A stretch of DNA of 64,000 nucleotides from Epiperipatus broadwayi (Eukaryota > Onychophora > Udeonychophora > Euonychophora > Peripatidae): assembly GCA_028023455.1 (NCBI GenBank), contig JAQFVV010012498.1:3562797-3626796 (forward strand), in the 5' to 3' direction. A program made the position numbers and the translations under genes. Within the stretch, counting starts at the first letter, position 1. Every line of letters starts with the position of its first letter. Under the pieces are notes generated by a model. The model was not told the DNA's origin, searched no databases, and saw nothing but the letters and a program-made list of their open reading frames with translations. Positions 47,152 through 62,419 of the stretch are shown piece by piece.

Positions 47152-47405
47152 TTTGAACTTATTATGCAGTAAAAGTTGATTAGTGTTATATCTTTGATTC
47201 ATTTAATTTAAATTTATCATACAGTAAAAGTTGATTAGTGTTATCCTTTGTTTCATTTAATTTAAACTTATCATATAGTATAGTTGATTAGTGCTATATC
47301 TTTGTTTCATTTAATTTAAACTTATTATACAGTAAAAGTTGATTAGTGTTATATCTTTGTCTCATCTAATTTAAACTTATCATATAGTGAAGTTGATTAG
47401 TGCAT
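47152..47405 (+). repeat. Minisatellite, about 54-bp unit, 4-5 copies
   Basis: GTTGATTAGTG recurs at 47175, 47230, 47283, 47338 and 47392. Each unit also has TTTCATTTAATTTAAACTTAT and CAGTAAAA. Alternate units are more alike (TATAGT versus CAGTAAAA), suggesting a two-unit higher-order step. Confidence 0.88.
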
Positions 47406-47576
47406 TTAGATGATGAAATGAGTTAAACTTGAACTATAACTAATTGTTTACAAACTCATTATTTGAATGATTTATAATTAGCCCATTTATTCAGTTTACT
47501 AAATGTTTTTATGTAAGTAAATAGAATGATTTGAACTTAGGATTTCAGTTTATCTTTGTTCTCCAGTATTTCTTAA

Positions 47577-47960
47577 ACAACCGACACACAATCCCCAATA
47601 TACATATTTTATGTAATGTCTACATGTATATGACTACAATATTAAATCTACCAAGGCCTTTAAATCTTTCAACATTGATTTTATAATGAAATGGATAGTT
47701 GAATAGTTGGAAAGGTGAGAAGACTAAATCATGTCCATTAAAGTTTAAAAATTGCTATCTTAATATAAGTCAATCACTGATTGCATTTATGTATAAGAGA
47801 TTATGGTCTGGAACAACTGATGAATGCTGGACTGCATAAAATGTGATATTCTGGATATCTATCTTCTTTACATGTTTGTGGTCATGTGTGTTAGTTGTTT
47901 GAGATGGAGTGGAGGAAAAATATAGACTGAAAAATCTTAAGTTGAAATCTTTCTCTTTAA
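47577..47960. repeat. Family A repeat copies 5 and 6, inverted
   Basis: A short minus-strand piece (47592-47620, AATCCCCAATATACATATTTT) faces a longer plus-strand copy (about 47680-47960). The plus copy runs GTTGAATAGTTGGAAAGGTG, GCTATCTTAATATAA, GAGATTATGGTCTGG, GATGAATGCTGG and CATGTGTGTTAG, ending in a decayed B box AAGTTGAAATC. It matches 62870-63160 along its whole length. Confidence 0.7.
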
Positions 47961-48370
47961 ATTGAATAATTTATGTATATTATTTATAATTATTTTTCCT
48001 TTTAAGATTCAATAATTTTATTAGAATGAATATTAGTGACCAATATAAAAATTGAAAATCAATATCAATTACATGTAAATTAATGTGATGACTGTTAAAA
48101 ACTATAAATTGAATTAATTAATACTTTAACATTATTTTTTATGCTTTTATAATACTGTATATTTATTTACTAAGGTAATTGCTGAATAGAAGTGTAATAA
48201 TCAAGACAATTGTCTATGAAAATCAAGCTAGTGATATAATTTGATTATTCTTAGTGATAGTTATCAAATTTTGATATTCTTTCAATATGAACTTATGAAC
48301 TGTTTTATTTACAATATCACAAAATAGTAGTCACTTTTCTAAGGTGTTCATGCACATCTGCACACACATA
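47961..48370. other. A+T-rich DNA without recognised features
   Basis: Nothing supported. Confidence 0.5.
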
Positions 48371-48690
48371 TATTATTAATTTTGGGATATTGCATGTAGT
48401 AAAATAGCTAAATAGCTGATGATAACAAATACCTTCCTCAGAGCATCCTCTTTCTCAAATCATAGGAATGCTTTTTCCAAATGTTGGAAGACAAAATAAA
48501 TTTTAAAACTTCTCATCCAATAGAATTTAAATATGGAAAGAAAGAAAAACATGAAAATGATTTTAAATCTCACACACATTCTTATGATTTGAGAAAGAGT
48601 ATGCTCTGAGAAAAGTACTTGTTATTGTATTGAAACATACGCTATTTAGCTATTCTACTATGTGGAATATCCCAAAAATAATTATAATAT
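48371..48690. repeat. Foldback repeat, arms about 105 bp
   Basis: Arm 48371-48475 mirrors about 48580-48687. Shared blocks are TTTTGGGATAT, TAAATAGC, CAGAGCAT and CTTTCTCAAATCATA. The centre is about 100 bp of unrelated sequence. Confidence 0.85.
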
Positions 48691-48724
48691 GAAATCATCA
48701 TTTAGCTGTGAAAATATTAGAATT

Positions 48725-48727
<3 letters not shown>

Positions 48728-48760
<33 letters not shown>
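48728..48760. repeat. (TA)n microsatellite
   Basis: About 16 TA units, 40 bp after the foldback repeat. Confidence 0.95.
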
Positions 48761-48764
<4 letters not shown>

Positions 48765-49200
48765 CACATGTGTGATACATGTCACCCAATAACATAATGT
48801 GTGCATACAAATATATATATAAAGCTGAAAGAAAAAAATTGAAATAAACACAGACAAAAATTTTGTAGACATTTTCTACATTTCTTGGAATACAATAAAA
48901 TATATGAATGGAAAATAAAATTTTATTATAAATAAAGATTTAACAAGCTCTAAATAAATATTTTTATTGAATTCTGATTTTGAAATTAAAAGCAAGCATA
49001 GTTTATTTTTGAAATCTTTTAATTAATGCTTCTATACATTTTACTATCTAGTTAGAAACCTTTGTAGATCATACTTTGATAAAATTCAAAGTTGCTTTCA
49101 AAAGTAGTTTTTCATTAAAAGTAATTTAAAAAACTTAGAGAGATACAAACATTTTTTTTATAAATGTGTTTTTGACACCTCAGCTAACTATATAGAAGAG
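48761..49200. other. A+T-rich DNA without recognised features
   Basis: Nothing supported. Confidence 0.5.
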
Positions 49201-49212
49201 GTGATAAATATA

Positions 49213-49476
49213 TTAAAAAGTTTGGCTAACACTTTTTAAGAGGCAGTTGGCAGTAATTACCTTACCAGAATAGTTGTTTAGCAGAATTGGTGTTTGGAGA
49301 GATATACAGAGTTCCCGTGAAGATCTAAAGAAAGGCCAATCAACAAATCCAGAAGCTGCTCTATAATTTAATAAAGAGAATTTTTGATTTACATAAAGCC
49401 CAGGATTAACATCCAATGGATCAATTAGCCAGTACAAATGTGGACAAAGACAGCTTGTAGGCCTGAAGTCTATCAA
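49213..49476 (-). CDS. Unrecognised 87-codon open frame in a less A+T-rich island
   Basis: The protein reads MIDFRPTSCLCPHLYWLIDP at the start, then GLYVNQKFSLLNYRAASGFV, with no motif I know. The surrounding island (about 49205-49560) is clearly less A+T-rich than its flanks, as expected for a transposon insert. It may be coding by chance. No partner exon was found. Confidence 0.2.
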   Translation of the reverse strand: MIDFRPTSCLCPHLYWLIDPLDVNPGLYVNQKFSLLNYRAASGFVDWPFFRSSRELCISLQTPILLNNYSGKVITANCLLKSVSQTF

Positions 49477-49591
49477 ATTCTAGGCGGAAGGGTGATCATT
49501 ACAGACCAACAGTTGGCTTATTATATCTTTTCCAATGATGACACTTACTAAGAGAATCTCATCTTGCTAAGGAATTATACATATGCTGATG

Positions 49592-49605
49592 TATCTATCT
49601 ATCTA

Positions 49606-49671
<66 letters not shown>
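49592..49671. repeat. (TATC)n(TA)n microsatellite
   Basis: Four to five TATC units followed by about 31 TA units. Confidence 0.97.
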
Positions 49672-49674
<3 letters not shown>

Positions 49675-49776
49675 AAAATAATAATGGTAAATACAATATT
49701 ATAGTCTAGATTCTTTTGTAGTGCTTTTGATTATATATATATATATATAATAAAATGTCTGTTAATTAAAAATGAA

Positions 49777-50140
49777 ATTGTAATTATAATTGAAATAATA
49801 AATTTAATGGTTTATAAACTATTACAAACAATCCTTAAATCTGCAGAAGTACTTTTGGTTAATTTTTTAAACCTGCCTCCACTGACATTAAATTTAAAAA
49901 CAATAGTGGAAGCAAATGTCATCAGTTCAAATTCCATGAATCTCGTATTTTGAGCTGCTAACATTGAAATAAGAGATTCATGGAATTTGAACTGATGATG
50001 TTTGCTTCTGTTATTGTTTTTGAATTTAATGACAGTTGAGGCAGATTTAAGAAATTAACCAAAAGTACTTCTGCTGATTTAAGGATTGTTTGTAATAGTT
50101 TGTAAACCATTAAATTTATTATTTCAATTATAATTACAAT
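49777..50140. repeat. Foldback repeat, family B copy 2
   Basis: Near-perfect palindrome: ATTGTAATTATAATTGAAAT at the left end is mirrored at 50121-50140. The arms continue with AAATTTAATGGTTTATAAACT, CTGCAGAAGTACTTTTGGTT and TTCAAATTCCATGAATCT. The centre is a short AT-rich stretch near 49955-49970. It shares the CTGCAGAAGTA end block and AAGCAAA-x-x-TCATCAGTTCAAAT block with copy 1 at 16935-17347. Confidence 0.88.
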
Positions 50141-50689
50141 ATATATATATGAAGCATAGCTGGTGAGTTATTTTAAGTAATTCCTTAAAATGATATTTTT
50201 CTAAAAAATTGAGATATATAATTGAAAATGATATTATTTTAAATTATTTACTGGAGAAAAAAATTAAAATCTGGGCTTTTAAGTTTAAAGATGTTATAAT
50301 TAAGAATAGTCTATTAACAAAACTTTAATCGTTAAAGAGAACACATGAAATTTATATACATTCAATGTGGATTTAACTGTGAAAAGTATGATATTTTAAT
50401 AATGCAGAATGATATTTTAAATAATTTCTGTAGTGAAAATGATATTTAAAATCTATATTTTAAAAAAAAAAGAGTGAAATAAGTAAATTTTGCTCGGATT
50501 AAAAAATCTAAGATTAGAAAATTAATTCATTGATTATCCTATCTATTTTTAAAAAAGAAGAAATTGAAAAAACAAATATTTTAGAGTACCCTGTCAAAAA
50601 ACAAAAAAATAAAAACTTTATGAAACAATTTAATAACTGATTCATATTATATATATATATATATATGAGTAAATTTTATATATATTGAA
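50141..50689. other. A+T-rich DNA without recognised features
   Basis: Nothing supported. Confidence 0.5.
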
Positions 50690-51150
50690 CAAGTAATTAA
50701 TTAGACAAAGGATAATTTAATAACTATTATCTTGTCAAATCAAAAACATCACAATGTTATTGGCAGTGTGTGCATAAATTTCTAAATGCACACACATACA
50801 TGTTAAATCTTATCAGATGTGTACTACAAAAAGGAAAATAAATGTTTTTATTATTAAATGATAATTCATATATGGGAATAAATTGTTAAATTGTGTGTCT
50901 ATGCATTAATATATATATATGAGTCTATACACACTTAGTATAGGTAAATTTTAATCATTTATTGTATTATTTTATGACAATTCAAATATGTTCAGAAATT
51001 ATTATGCCACATGTCTGTGTGCATAAGTATCAATGCATGTCAAATAGACACATGTAAAACTTAATCATTTTTATTATTAAATTACAATTCAAATATGTTC
51101 ATTTATAGTATACTGCATGTCTGTGCATGCATATATATATATATGTAAAC
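50690..51150 (+). repeat. Diverged tandem repeat, about 112-bp unit
   Basis: Blocks starting near 50844, 50956 and 51069 share TTTTTATTATTAAAT, ACAATTCAAATATGTTCA and CATGTCTGTG-GCAT. An older relative may lie at 50740-50800. Confidence 0.65.
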
Positions 51151-52650
<1,500 letters not shown>

Positions 52651-52892
52651 CAGATTATAATAAACTAATAATCAGCTTTTTATGCTAATGCACATGTGCT
52701 TTGTGGATTTTAACAATAAATGAATACTTAAGATTTACCCATACTTAAATGTTTGGGCTGGAAGAATAAGTGATTCATTCTATTTTTTCACAAAGACTTT
52801 ATCTTGTATTGGAAAATGAGAATATTCATTTATTGTTAAGATCCACAAAGCACATTTGCATTGGCTTATAAAGCTGATTATTAATTTATTAC
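52651..52892. repeat. Foldback repeat related to family C
   Basis: Arms about 52651-52728 and 52828-52892 mirror each other through AATAATCAGCTTT, ATGTGCTTTGTGGAT and AACAATAAATGAATA. The same block order (CAGCCTTT, GCATGTGCTTTG, AATAAATGAATACT) occurs in the 337-bp unit at 32072-33461, so it is a shorter relative. Confidence 0.75.
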
Positions 52893-52989
52893 AATTCAAA
52901 AACAACTGCTATGTAAAATAAATATCTCAGAGACAGATTATGTAAAAATTACAAATAGTTATCAAATGAGTGGTTTTAATTTATTGCAA

Positions 52990-55621
<2,632 letters not shown>

Positions 55622-55721
55622 CCCTCATAGTCATAGCCATATTGTACCTAATGAAACTAGTAATTTGCATAAATTTTCATTACTAGTTTTGTTAGTTACA
55701 TTATGGCTATGACTATGAGGG
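55622..55721. repeat. Short palindrome, 100 bp
   Basis: CCCTCATAGTCATAGCCAT at 55622-55640 is mirrored by ATGGCTATGACTATGAGGG at 55703-55721. Inner AAACTAGTAAT is mirrored too. The loop is about 13 nt. Confidence 0.88.
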
Positions 55722-55944
55722 CTGTTCCATTGAAAGTGCTCAGCCATGCTTATACATATTTATTTTGTATTATTTTGCATTATTTTAATATATAAATAAT
55801 TTAAAAATTCAGCTTTGTGTATATATGTGTCTTTAGTGCAAATCATATTTATGTAGAGTTTATTTAAATAGACTTTTGAAATAAAAACAACAACGCTATT
55901 CTTCAAATGCAAATAAAAGAACAAATTAGAATGTCACCAGAGTG

Positions 55945-56479
<535 letters not shown>

Positions 56480-56935
56480 TGAATTATGTATTATTATTTT
56501 TTTTTGTTTTGTTCACCTCTGTATTTGGAAACTGAGATTTCAGTAACATGGAAGAGTCCATTGTGGCTAAACTTGAGAAAATGAAGGGAAGAAGATTGTT
56601 AGTTTAATTTTTTTTAAAATAATGTTTAGCTAACCCTCCCTCCATAGTGACATAATATTTGGTATAATTACTATCAGAATCTTTACCACAATATAGGATA
56701 GAAGTAAGATTTTATTTATTACTGTTCTGCATTAAAGATCATACATTAGTCACAGTTCTGAATTCATGTTATTTATCTCTTTTTTTGTTGACTAACCATT
56801 GTCCATATTTGTTTATTCAGTGCAAATAACTAACATTCTTGCATGAGTGGTATTTTTCTATTTAACTTGTACATAGTAATGTGGGATCTTCCAAAAAGCA
56901 AAAACTGCTATGGCTGGGTTTAAATCAAGAAGCTA
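56480..56935 (+). repeat. Dispersed repeat, family D copy 2
   Basis: See the matching blocks in copy 1 (34240-34700): TTTTTTTGTTGACTAACCAT, ATATTTGTTTATTCAG, AAATAACTAAC and CTTCCAAAAAGC. Same orientation as copy 1. Confidence 0.45.
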
Positions 56936-58079
56936 TGGAATATGTCTTCATATATTTTTGTTAAATAGCTAGTTAGCTTCACAATGAATGAAACATTCAA
57001 TTAATGATTTTTTTTGCTTACTTTTACTTAGTTTGTATATAATGAGAGTCTATTCCCTTCCCTATCTGTCAAGAGAGTATGCAAAGAGAAATTTTTTTTC
57101 TGTTCTTGGACATACATTTTATTTGGATGAAGGAAAACTGGGTGAAAAGTATATTCTAATTCAACTCCCCAATATAATATCTCAATGACTAGCTCAATTA
57201 TAATCTCCTATCTCAGGTACTTTGGGTAAGTATTGCTATAACTTTTTATAGCCATGGTAAGCAAATATCGCAAATAGGTGATTGCATTTTGTTATTATTA
57301 TTTTTCTTTATTCCATAATAAATTGTACAATAAACAAATAAAGTATGAGATAATATTGTTTATTTAACTAAACCCCCCTCCACCACATATAGATTTAAAT
57401 ATTATAATATTGAGTCATAAATTATTATACGACTTTCTATTTCAATTTTATAATTCTACATATAATAACACAAAAATATTTAAATCCTTATATTCAAGAT
57501 CTACATTTAGATTAAGTAAGTTAACTTATTTTCCATAAAATACAAATGGTCAAAGATGGATGACAAAGGGTGTGGTCTATACTCCTCATCTCCCTGCACA
57601 AAACAACAAATGTTTCGTTTTATAAATTCCCCAAAATAATGAAATAAGTTATACACATATCTAACCCCTTGAACTTTCCCCATTTGCTCATATAAACTTT
57701 TAAGACTATATACACCTTTACAATTGGGTACATAAAGTAATAATTTATGTATATATTATTTTTTATATAAAAAATAAAATAAAAAATGTATAGGCTGGCT
57801 ACATAGGTCACTCCATGTGGGGTGACAATGCCATTATTAAAATTAAATAAGATGTAAAGGTAAAATGAGGGAAAAGAACAGAATAATAATAATCTTATAT
57901 TTAATGGATTTGAGTGAGATCTATGTATAAGCAATATTATTTTAACATATTTTATACAACAAAAATGATTATATCCTATAATGTGTTAGTAAATATATTA
58001 CAATTATACTTGTTATATCCACTCTAATAATACAAACAATAAACCCAAAAAATTATAAACATTTTTTCTGTTGTACTCA
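56936..58079. other. A+T-rich DNA without recognised features
   Basis: A 66-codon plus frame (56988-57188) and a 104-codon minus frame (57620-57934) are unrecognised. The latter is strongly hydrophobic and Ile/Tyr-rich, as expected for noise in such DNA. Confidence 0.4.
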
Positions 58080-58560
58080 TCTTTATCTGCTTGCTCTCCA
58101 GGTTCAAACTTCTAGGAGGACCAACTAAACTACCAGAAAGAATGGTGACATTCACTTTAACTCCTTGCCATCCTTGTAGAGTCCTTCATGCAGGATATGC
58201 TGGGTCTCTAAAACATACATCTTGGCAATTACATGTTTGAACGGGCAGGCATACTGCTACAGTTCTTCTACTCCATGGTTCCGTGGGCAATTAGATGAAA
58301 TCTGGTCATCATTTGTAAGGATGTTACATTACCAGATTCTTTAAGAGAGATTACCAATACAGGTGACTTTCACTGCGAGCTTATTCTTCCTAAAATGGAT
58401 TAAAACCTTTCTTTCTTCTTTTTGATTGATCACTGAACTGCATATGATTGATTGATTTCCCATATCATATGGGTGTTGGTGGCTTTAATTAATATCTGCA
58501 CAAACCACCAGGAAAGACATTCAACAGAAATTTATGTTCATTCATAACAGGCAGGTCTCA
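58080..58560. other. Higher-GC island, unknown origin
   Basis: About 480 bp with clearly more G and C than the flanks (for example GGGCAGGCATACTGC near 58243 and CCATGGTTCCGTGGGC near 58274). Minus-strand frames give readable pieces such as KELKVNVTILSGSLVGPPRS, broken by stops. Probably a decayed transposon or gene fragment; family unknown. Confidence 0.35.
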
Positions 58561-58671
58561 TAAACAAAAAAAAAATATTTGCATCAAATTCCTTCATCAA
58601 TTAAAAAAAATATATACTCTGCAATCCGGCAGGATATTTAGCCCAAAATAATGAATGTCTAATAATAATTT

Positions 58672-58822
58672 TCCCCACATCTCACAGGTAGGTTCTTGTA
58701 TCTCTCTCAGTCCAATAAATAATATTTTTTTACACCACATATAGACTCATGTAGCTCTCTCAGTCCAATAATATTAAAAAATCCTACACCTCACAGGTAG
58801 GTTATATATATCCCAGTCCTCC
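58672..58822 (+). repeat. Diverged tandem repeat, about 57 bp, three copies
   Basis: ACACCTCACAGGTAGGTT-like starts are followed by TAGCTCTCTCAGTCCAATAA. They occur near 58678, 58733 and 58788, each about 57 bp long. Confidence 0.7.
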
Positions 58823-59430
58823 CACAAGTTGTAATTGCTTACACCCCCTTCGAGCTATTGTGTCAGATAAATTTTATTTTTAGTAAATTTTTTTTTATAA
58901 ATTATGTTTCAAAAATCTTTTTTTAGAAATTTCAAGACTCCATATTGGAGTAATAGACCACCCACATTCTTTAGATAGCACTTTGATTTACAAATTAATT
59001 TTAAAAAGTTACTCTACCTGATTACATACAAAAAGAAGTAAAAATAGAAAGACAAAGATTAATTAAATCCACCTTTTAAATAGAAGATTCTTTTTACACA
59101 CACACAAAAAAATATAAACATCTTAAAAATTATCAAAAAAAAATAAAATACAGAAATATTTATACATATACGTACTAGAACATTTGCAATAAATATGATA
59201 CATATAATAATAAATACACACAATGAGATAAATACATAAAATATTCCACCATGTAAACAAATGTTAATTCTCTAATTTCTTTACATAAATTTAAAAATGC
59301 TTTTATTCAAAGAATATACATTCATAGTGTGTGTTCAATATTTCAAAATAACTAATAAATGTATTAGTTAAAAATAAATAAAAATAAACTCTTTCACCTT
59401 AGATTCTTTATTAAAAGTGGTCAAAATACT
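58823..59430. other. A+T-rich DNA without recognised features
   Basis: Nothing supported. Confidence 0.5.
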
Positions 59431-59523
59431 TTTAAAAATAATTATATCATACACCAAATCTTTTAAAAACTTGTTTTTTATTTTTTTGCCACCAAAATGA
59501 AATATATATTAAAATAGATTTCC

Positions 59524-59568
59524 AACGTTTCGACTATTTCTTTATTTTTTTCTATAGTCTTTTTCAAG
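59524..59568 (-). ncRNA. Hammerhead-like motif, left arm copy
   Basis: Minus-strand mirror of the motif at 60449-60492: CTTGAAAAA, stem GACTAT, loop, ATAGTC, GAAAC. Both arms keep the stem unchanged. Confidence 0.3.
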
Positions 59569-60448
59569 GAACTAAAAATATATAAAAAGGAGAAAAAAAA
59601 AAAATCCATAAAAATTTTTAAAACAAACAATAATAAAAATCTTGTCACATAAACATGCTAATTTGGAAAATATATTCTTTACTTACTATGATTTCTTTTC
59701 CCAACAGCTTCCAACTTCACATTTTGCCTAAATAAACATTTTATTGTTACAAAATATAGTTTTTTATCATCTTATCTTCAATTAACACATTTTTACATTC
59801 CTTTCTTATTAAAAACAAAAACATTCTATTAAATTTCACAAAATATATATATTTTTTCTCTTCTCTTTTCCTTTACATTATAATATTCTATTCAGAACAG
59901 GATTTAGCATCTTGATGTATAAACTTTCCTTTTCAAATCTTCTATTAAATTTCACAAAATATTTTTTTTTCCTCTTCTCTTTTCCTTTACATTATAATAT
60001 TCTATTCAGAACAGGATTTAACATCTTTATGTATAAACTTTCCTTTTCAAATCTTTCTTTTTGTTTAAAAGAAAGATTTGAAAAGGAAAGTTTATACATC
60101 AAATGTTAAATCCTGTTCTGAATAGAATATTATAATGTAAAGGAAAAGAGAAGAGAAAAAATATATATATTTTGTGAAATTTAATAGAATGTTTTTTTTT
60201 TTTTTTTTAACAAGAAAGGAATGTAAAAATGTGTTAATTGAAGATAAGATGATAAAAAAACTATATTTTGTAACAATAAAATGTTTATTAAGGCAAAATG
60301 TGAAGTTGGAAGCTGTTGAGAAAAGAAATCATAGTAAGTAAAGAATATATTTTCCAAAATAGTATGTATATGTGACATGATTTTTATTTTTGTTTGTTTT
60401 AAAAAATTTTATGGATTTTTTTTTCTCCTTTTTATATATTTTTAGTTC

Positions 60449-60492
60449 CTTGAAAAAGACTATAGAAAAAAATAAAGAAATAGTCGAAACGT
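60449..60492 (+). ncRNA. Hammerhead-like motif, right arm copy
   Basis: CTTGAAAAA (60449-60457) is followed by GACTAT (60458-60463), a 16-nt A-rich loop, ATAGTC (60480-60485) and GAAACGTT (60486-60493). A hammerhead core is CTGATGA, stem II, GAAA. Stem II and GAAA are present, but the CTGATGA strand is altered to CTTGAAA. Hammerhead ribozymes with very short stem III and a GAAACGT run are known from Penelope-like elements and retrozymes. As it stands it is probably inactive. Confidence 0.35.
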
Positions 60493-60723
60493 TGGAAATC
60501 TATTTTAATATATATTTCATTTTGGTGGCAAAAAAATAAAAAAACAAGTTTTTAAAGGGTTTGGTGTATGTTATAATTATTTTTTAAATATATTAGTTAT
60601 GTATGCAAGGAGATGGGAATCTAGTATAGACCAACTCTCATTGTTTATTCACCGAATTCAATATAGTTAAGTGTCCTAAATTGTTGGCTACACCATCTTG
60701 TGCATGGACATTCAATGGTCTGG

Positions 60724-60726
<3 letters not shown>

Positions 60727-60804
<78 letters not shown>
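60727..60804. repeat. (TA)39 microsatellite
   Basis: Perfect TA dinucleotides. Confidence 0.98.
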
Positions 60805-60805
<1 letters not shown>

Positions 60806-62190
60806 CCATTAGAATTTAGCCAACTCTTAGACAATCCCAATATAAATAACAATCAAGAATCTCAAACTCTTGTCAAGGTAATCTCATTTTAATAATAAAA
60901 GAGGGTGCTTTGACAACAGATTACTTATAAATCCATTTAGCCTTAAGCATTATAACACACGCACATATATATAAGACATTTTGCAGGTTCACCTGTGTTA
61001 AAAATTTAAATATTTAAATACTGACATTTTGACTGGATCACACATATAATAAAACAAAAGCACAGGGTAATTCCATATTTGCAGAAAATGTGAAAACCAC
61101 TGGCCACATTTTTTAAGCATAAGCAACAAGTATTGTTTGTACAGAGAGAAATGATACAAAAAGAAATGTTAAAGAAGTTTACTACATAGAAAGCAATTCT
61201 ATAGCAATTAATCCAAGAGAAGTTTGCTTTTTTATTTCAAGAAAATGAACTTTGTGAATGATGCACATAGGTTTGAATATGTTTGCATAGCATATGTATA
61301 ATTATTATTTTTTCATTAAACTTAAATCTGTGAACATGGGATTACATATTTCATAAAAATGCTCAGATAATATTTTATAAAATTTTATTTTTAAGCTTCA
61401 ATGTCTGTGTGTAATACACTTATAGAATATCTGATTAGTTAATTATTTTCAGATGTCTGGCACAAAAATGAATATTAAGTAATTTGTACATTTTTAAAAT
61501 GATTTTATACCTAATATCATTAAACCAATATTTTCTTAATTTTAATGATATGAAATTTAAATTTATCTTTTAATAATAAAATACTCTTTGTTTAAACTCA
61601 AATCTTGATAAACAAAGCTTACAATTTACATTATTATGATAATTATTGATTTCATAATTTTTTTATGGAATTGACATAATAATAACATTTATGACTTAAA
61701 CAAATAATAAATTGAATTTGGAATCAGGAAGTAAATTTAATGTATTATTACATTAATGTGTGTGTGCATACCTATTAACACACACCTCATTTTCATTCAT
61801 TTTACCATTAATTAAATGATTTTAAGACAATAAATAAATAACAATTTTAATATGATTATTAATAATTGTAAAAATACTAACTTTAATCATTATAACTATT
61901 AATTTAAAATACCTTATATGATTTTAACTATACTTTACTTTTATTTTAATGTAAGTAGCACAATTTTATTTCAAATGTATAACTTGGGTAAATTATATTG
62001 ATTTAAAGAAAATTACCTTATTTAATATTACAAAAACATTATATTTTAACTTCTATAAATTTAATAATAGGCTCTTATTAATCACTATATAAAATTTTAA
62101 TTTTTTATTAAAATTGACCACTACTTACAACTATATAATGATGATGATGTATCAAAATAGAAAGGCTACAATATATATATATATATTTCA
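60805..62190. other. A+T-rich DNA without recognised features
   Basis: Nothing supported. Confidence 0.5.
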
Positions 62191-62372
62191 CTGACGATAG
62201 CAAATAGCTTGAAATCATGATCTGAAAGTGGAATTATAGTTAGAGATAGTGAATACTAACTACTCTGACGTTTATGTAAACAAAACATACGCTTGATGGG
62301 CGTTTTTGGTAGAACGCCATCTGTGGACATAAATACAAGCGTTAGCAAGTTTTTTAACTTGCATTTTTGTTT

Positions 62373-62375
<3 letters not shown>
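62191..62375. other. Small less A+T-rich island with two stem-loops
   Basis: ATGGGCGTT...AACGCCAT at 62296-62320 can form a stem with one bulged G. GCAAGTT-TTTT-AACTTGC at 62345-62362 is a perfect 7-bp stem with a 4-nt loop. Neither has a recognised function. Confidence 0.5.

Positions 62376-62414
<39 letters not shown>
62376..62414. repeat. (TA)n microsatellite
   Basis: About 19 TA units at the outer edge of the family A palindrome. Confidence 0.97.
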
Positions 62415-62417
<3 letters not shown>

Positions 62418-62419
62418 GT

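Larger units (their letters stand above)
59431..60590. repeat. 1.15-kb near-perfect hairpin
   Basis: The left arm (59431-60060) is the reverse complement of the right arm (60069-60590) over its whole length, with few mismatches and a loop of about 8 nt at 60061-60068. The left arm is longer because a 116-bp block is tandemly duplicated within it (from 59826 and 59942). The right arm has one copy of that block. No transposase frame is seen. Each arm holds a hammerhead-like motif. A transcript across it would form a dsRNA stem of more than 500 bp. Confidence 0.95.

Noticed and set aside
57620-57934. 104-codon minus-strand hydrophobic frame
   Set aside because: Rich in Ile, Tyr, Phe and Asn as expected for random A+T-rich DNA, with no motif or conserved pattern.
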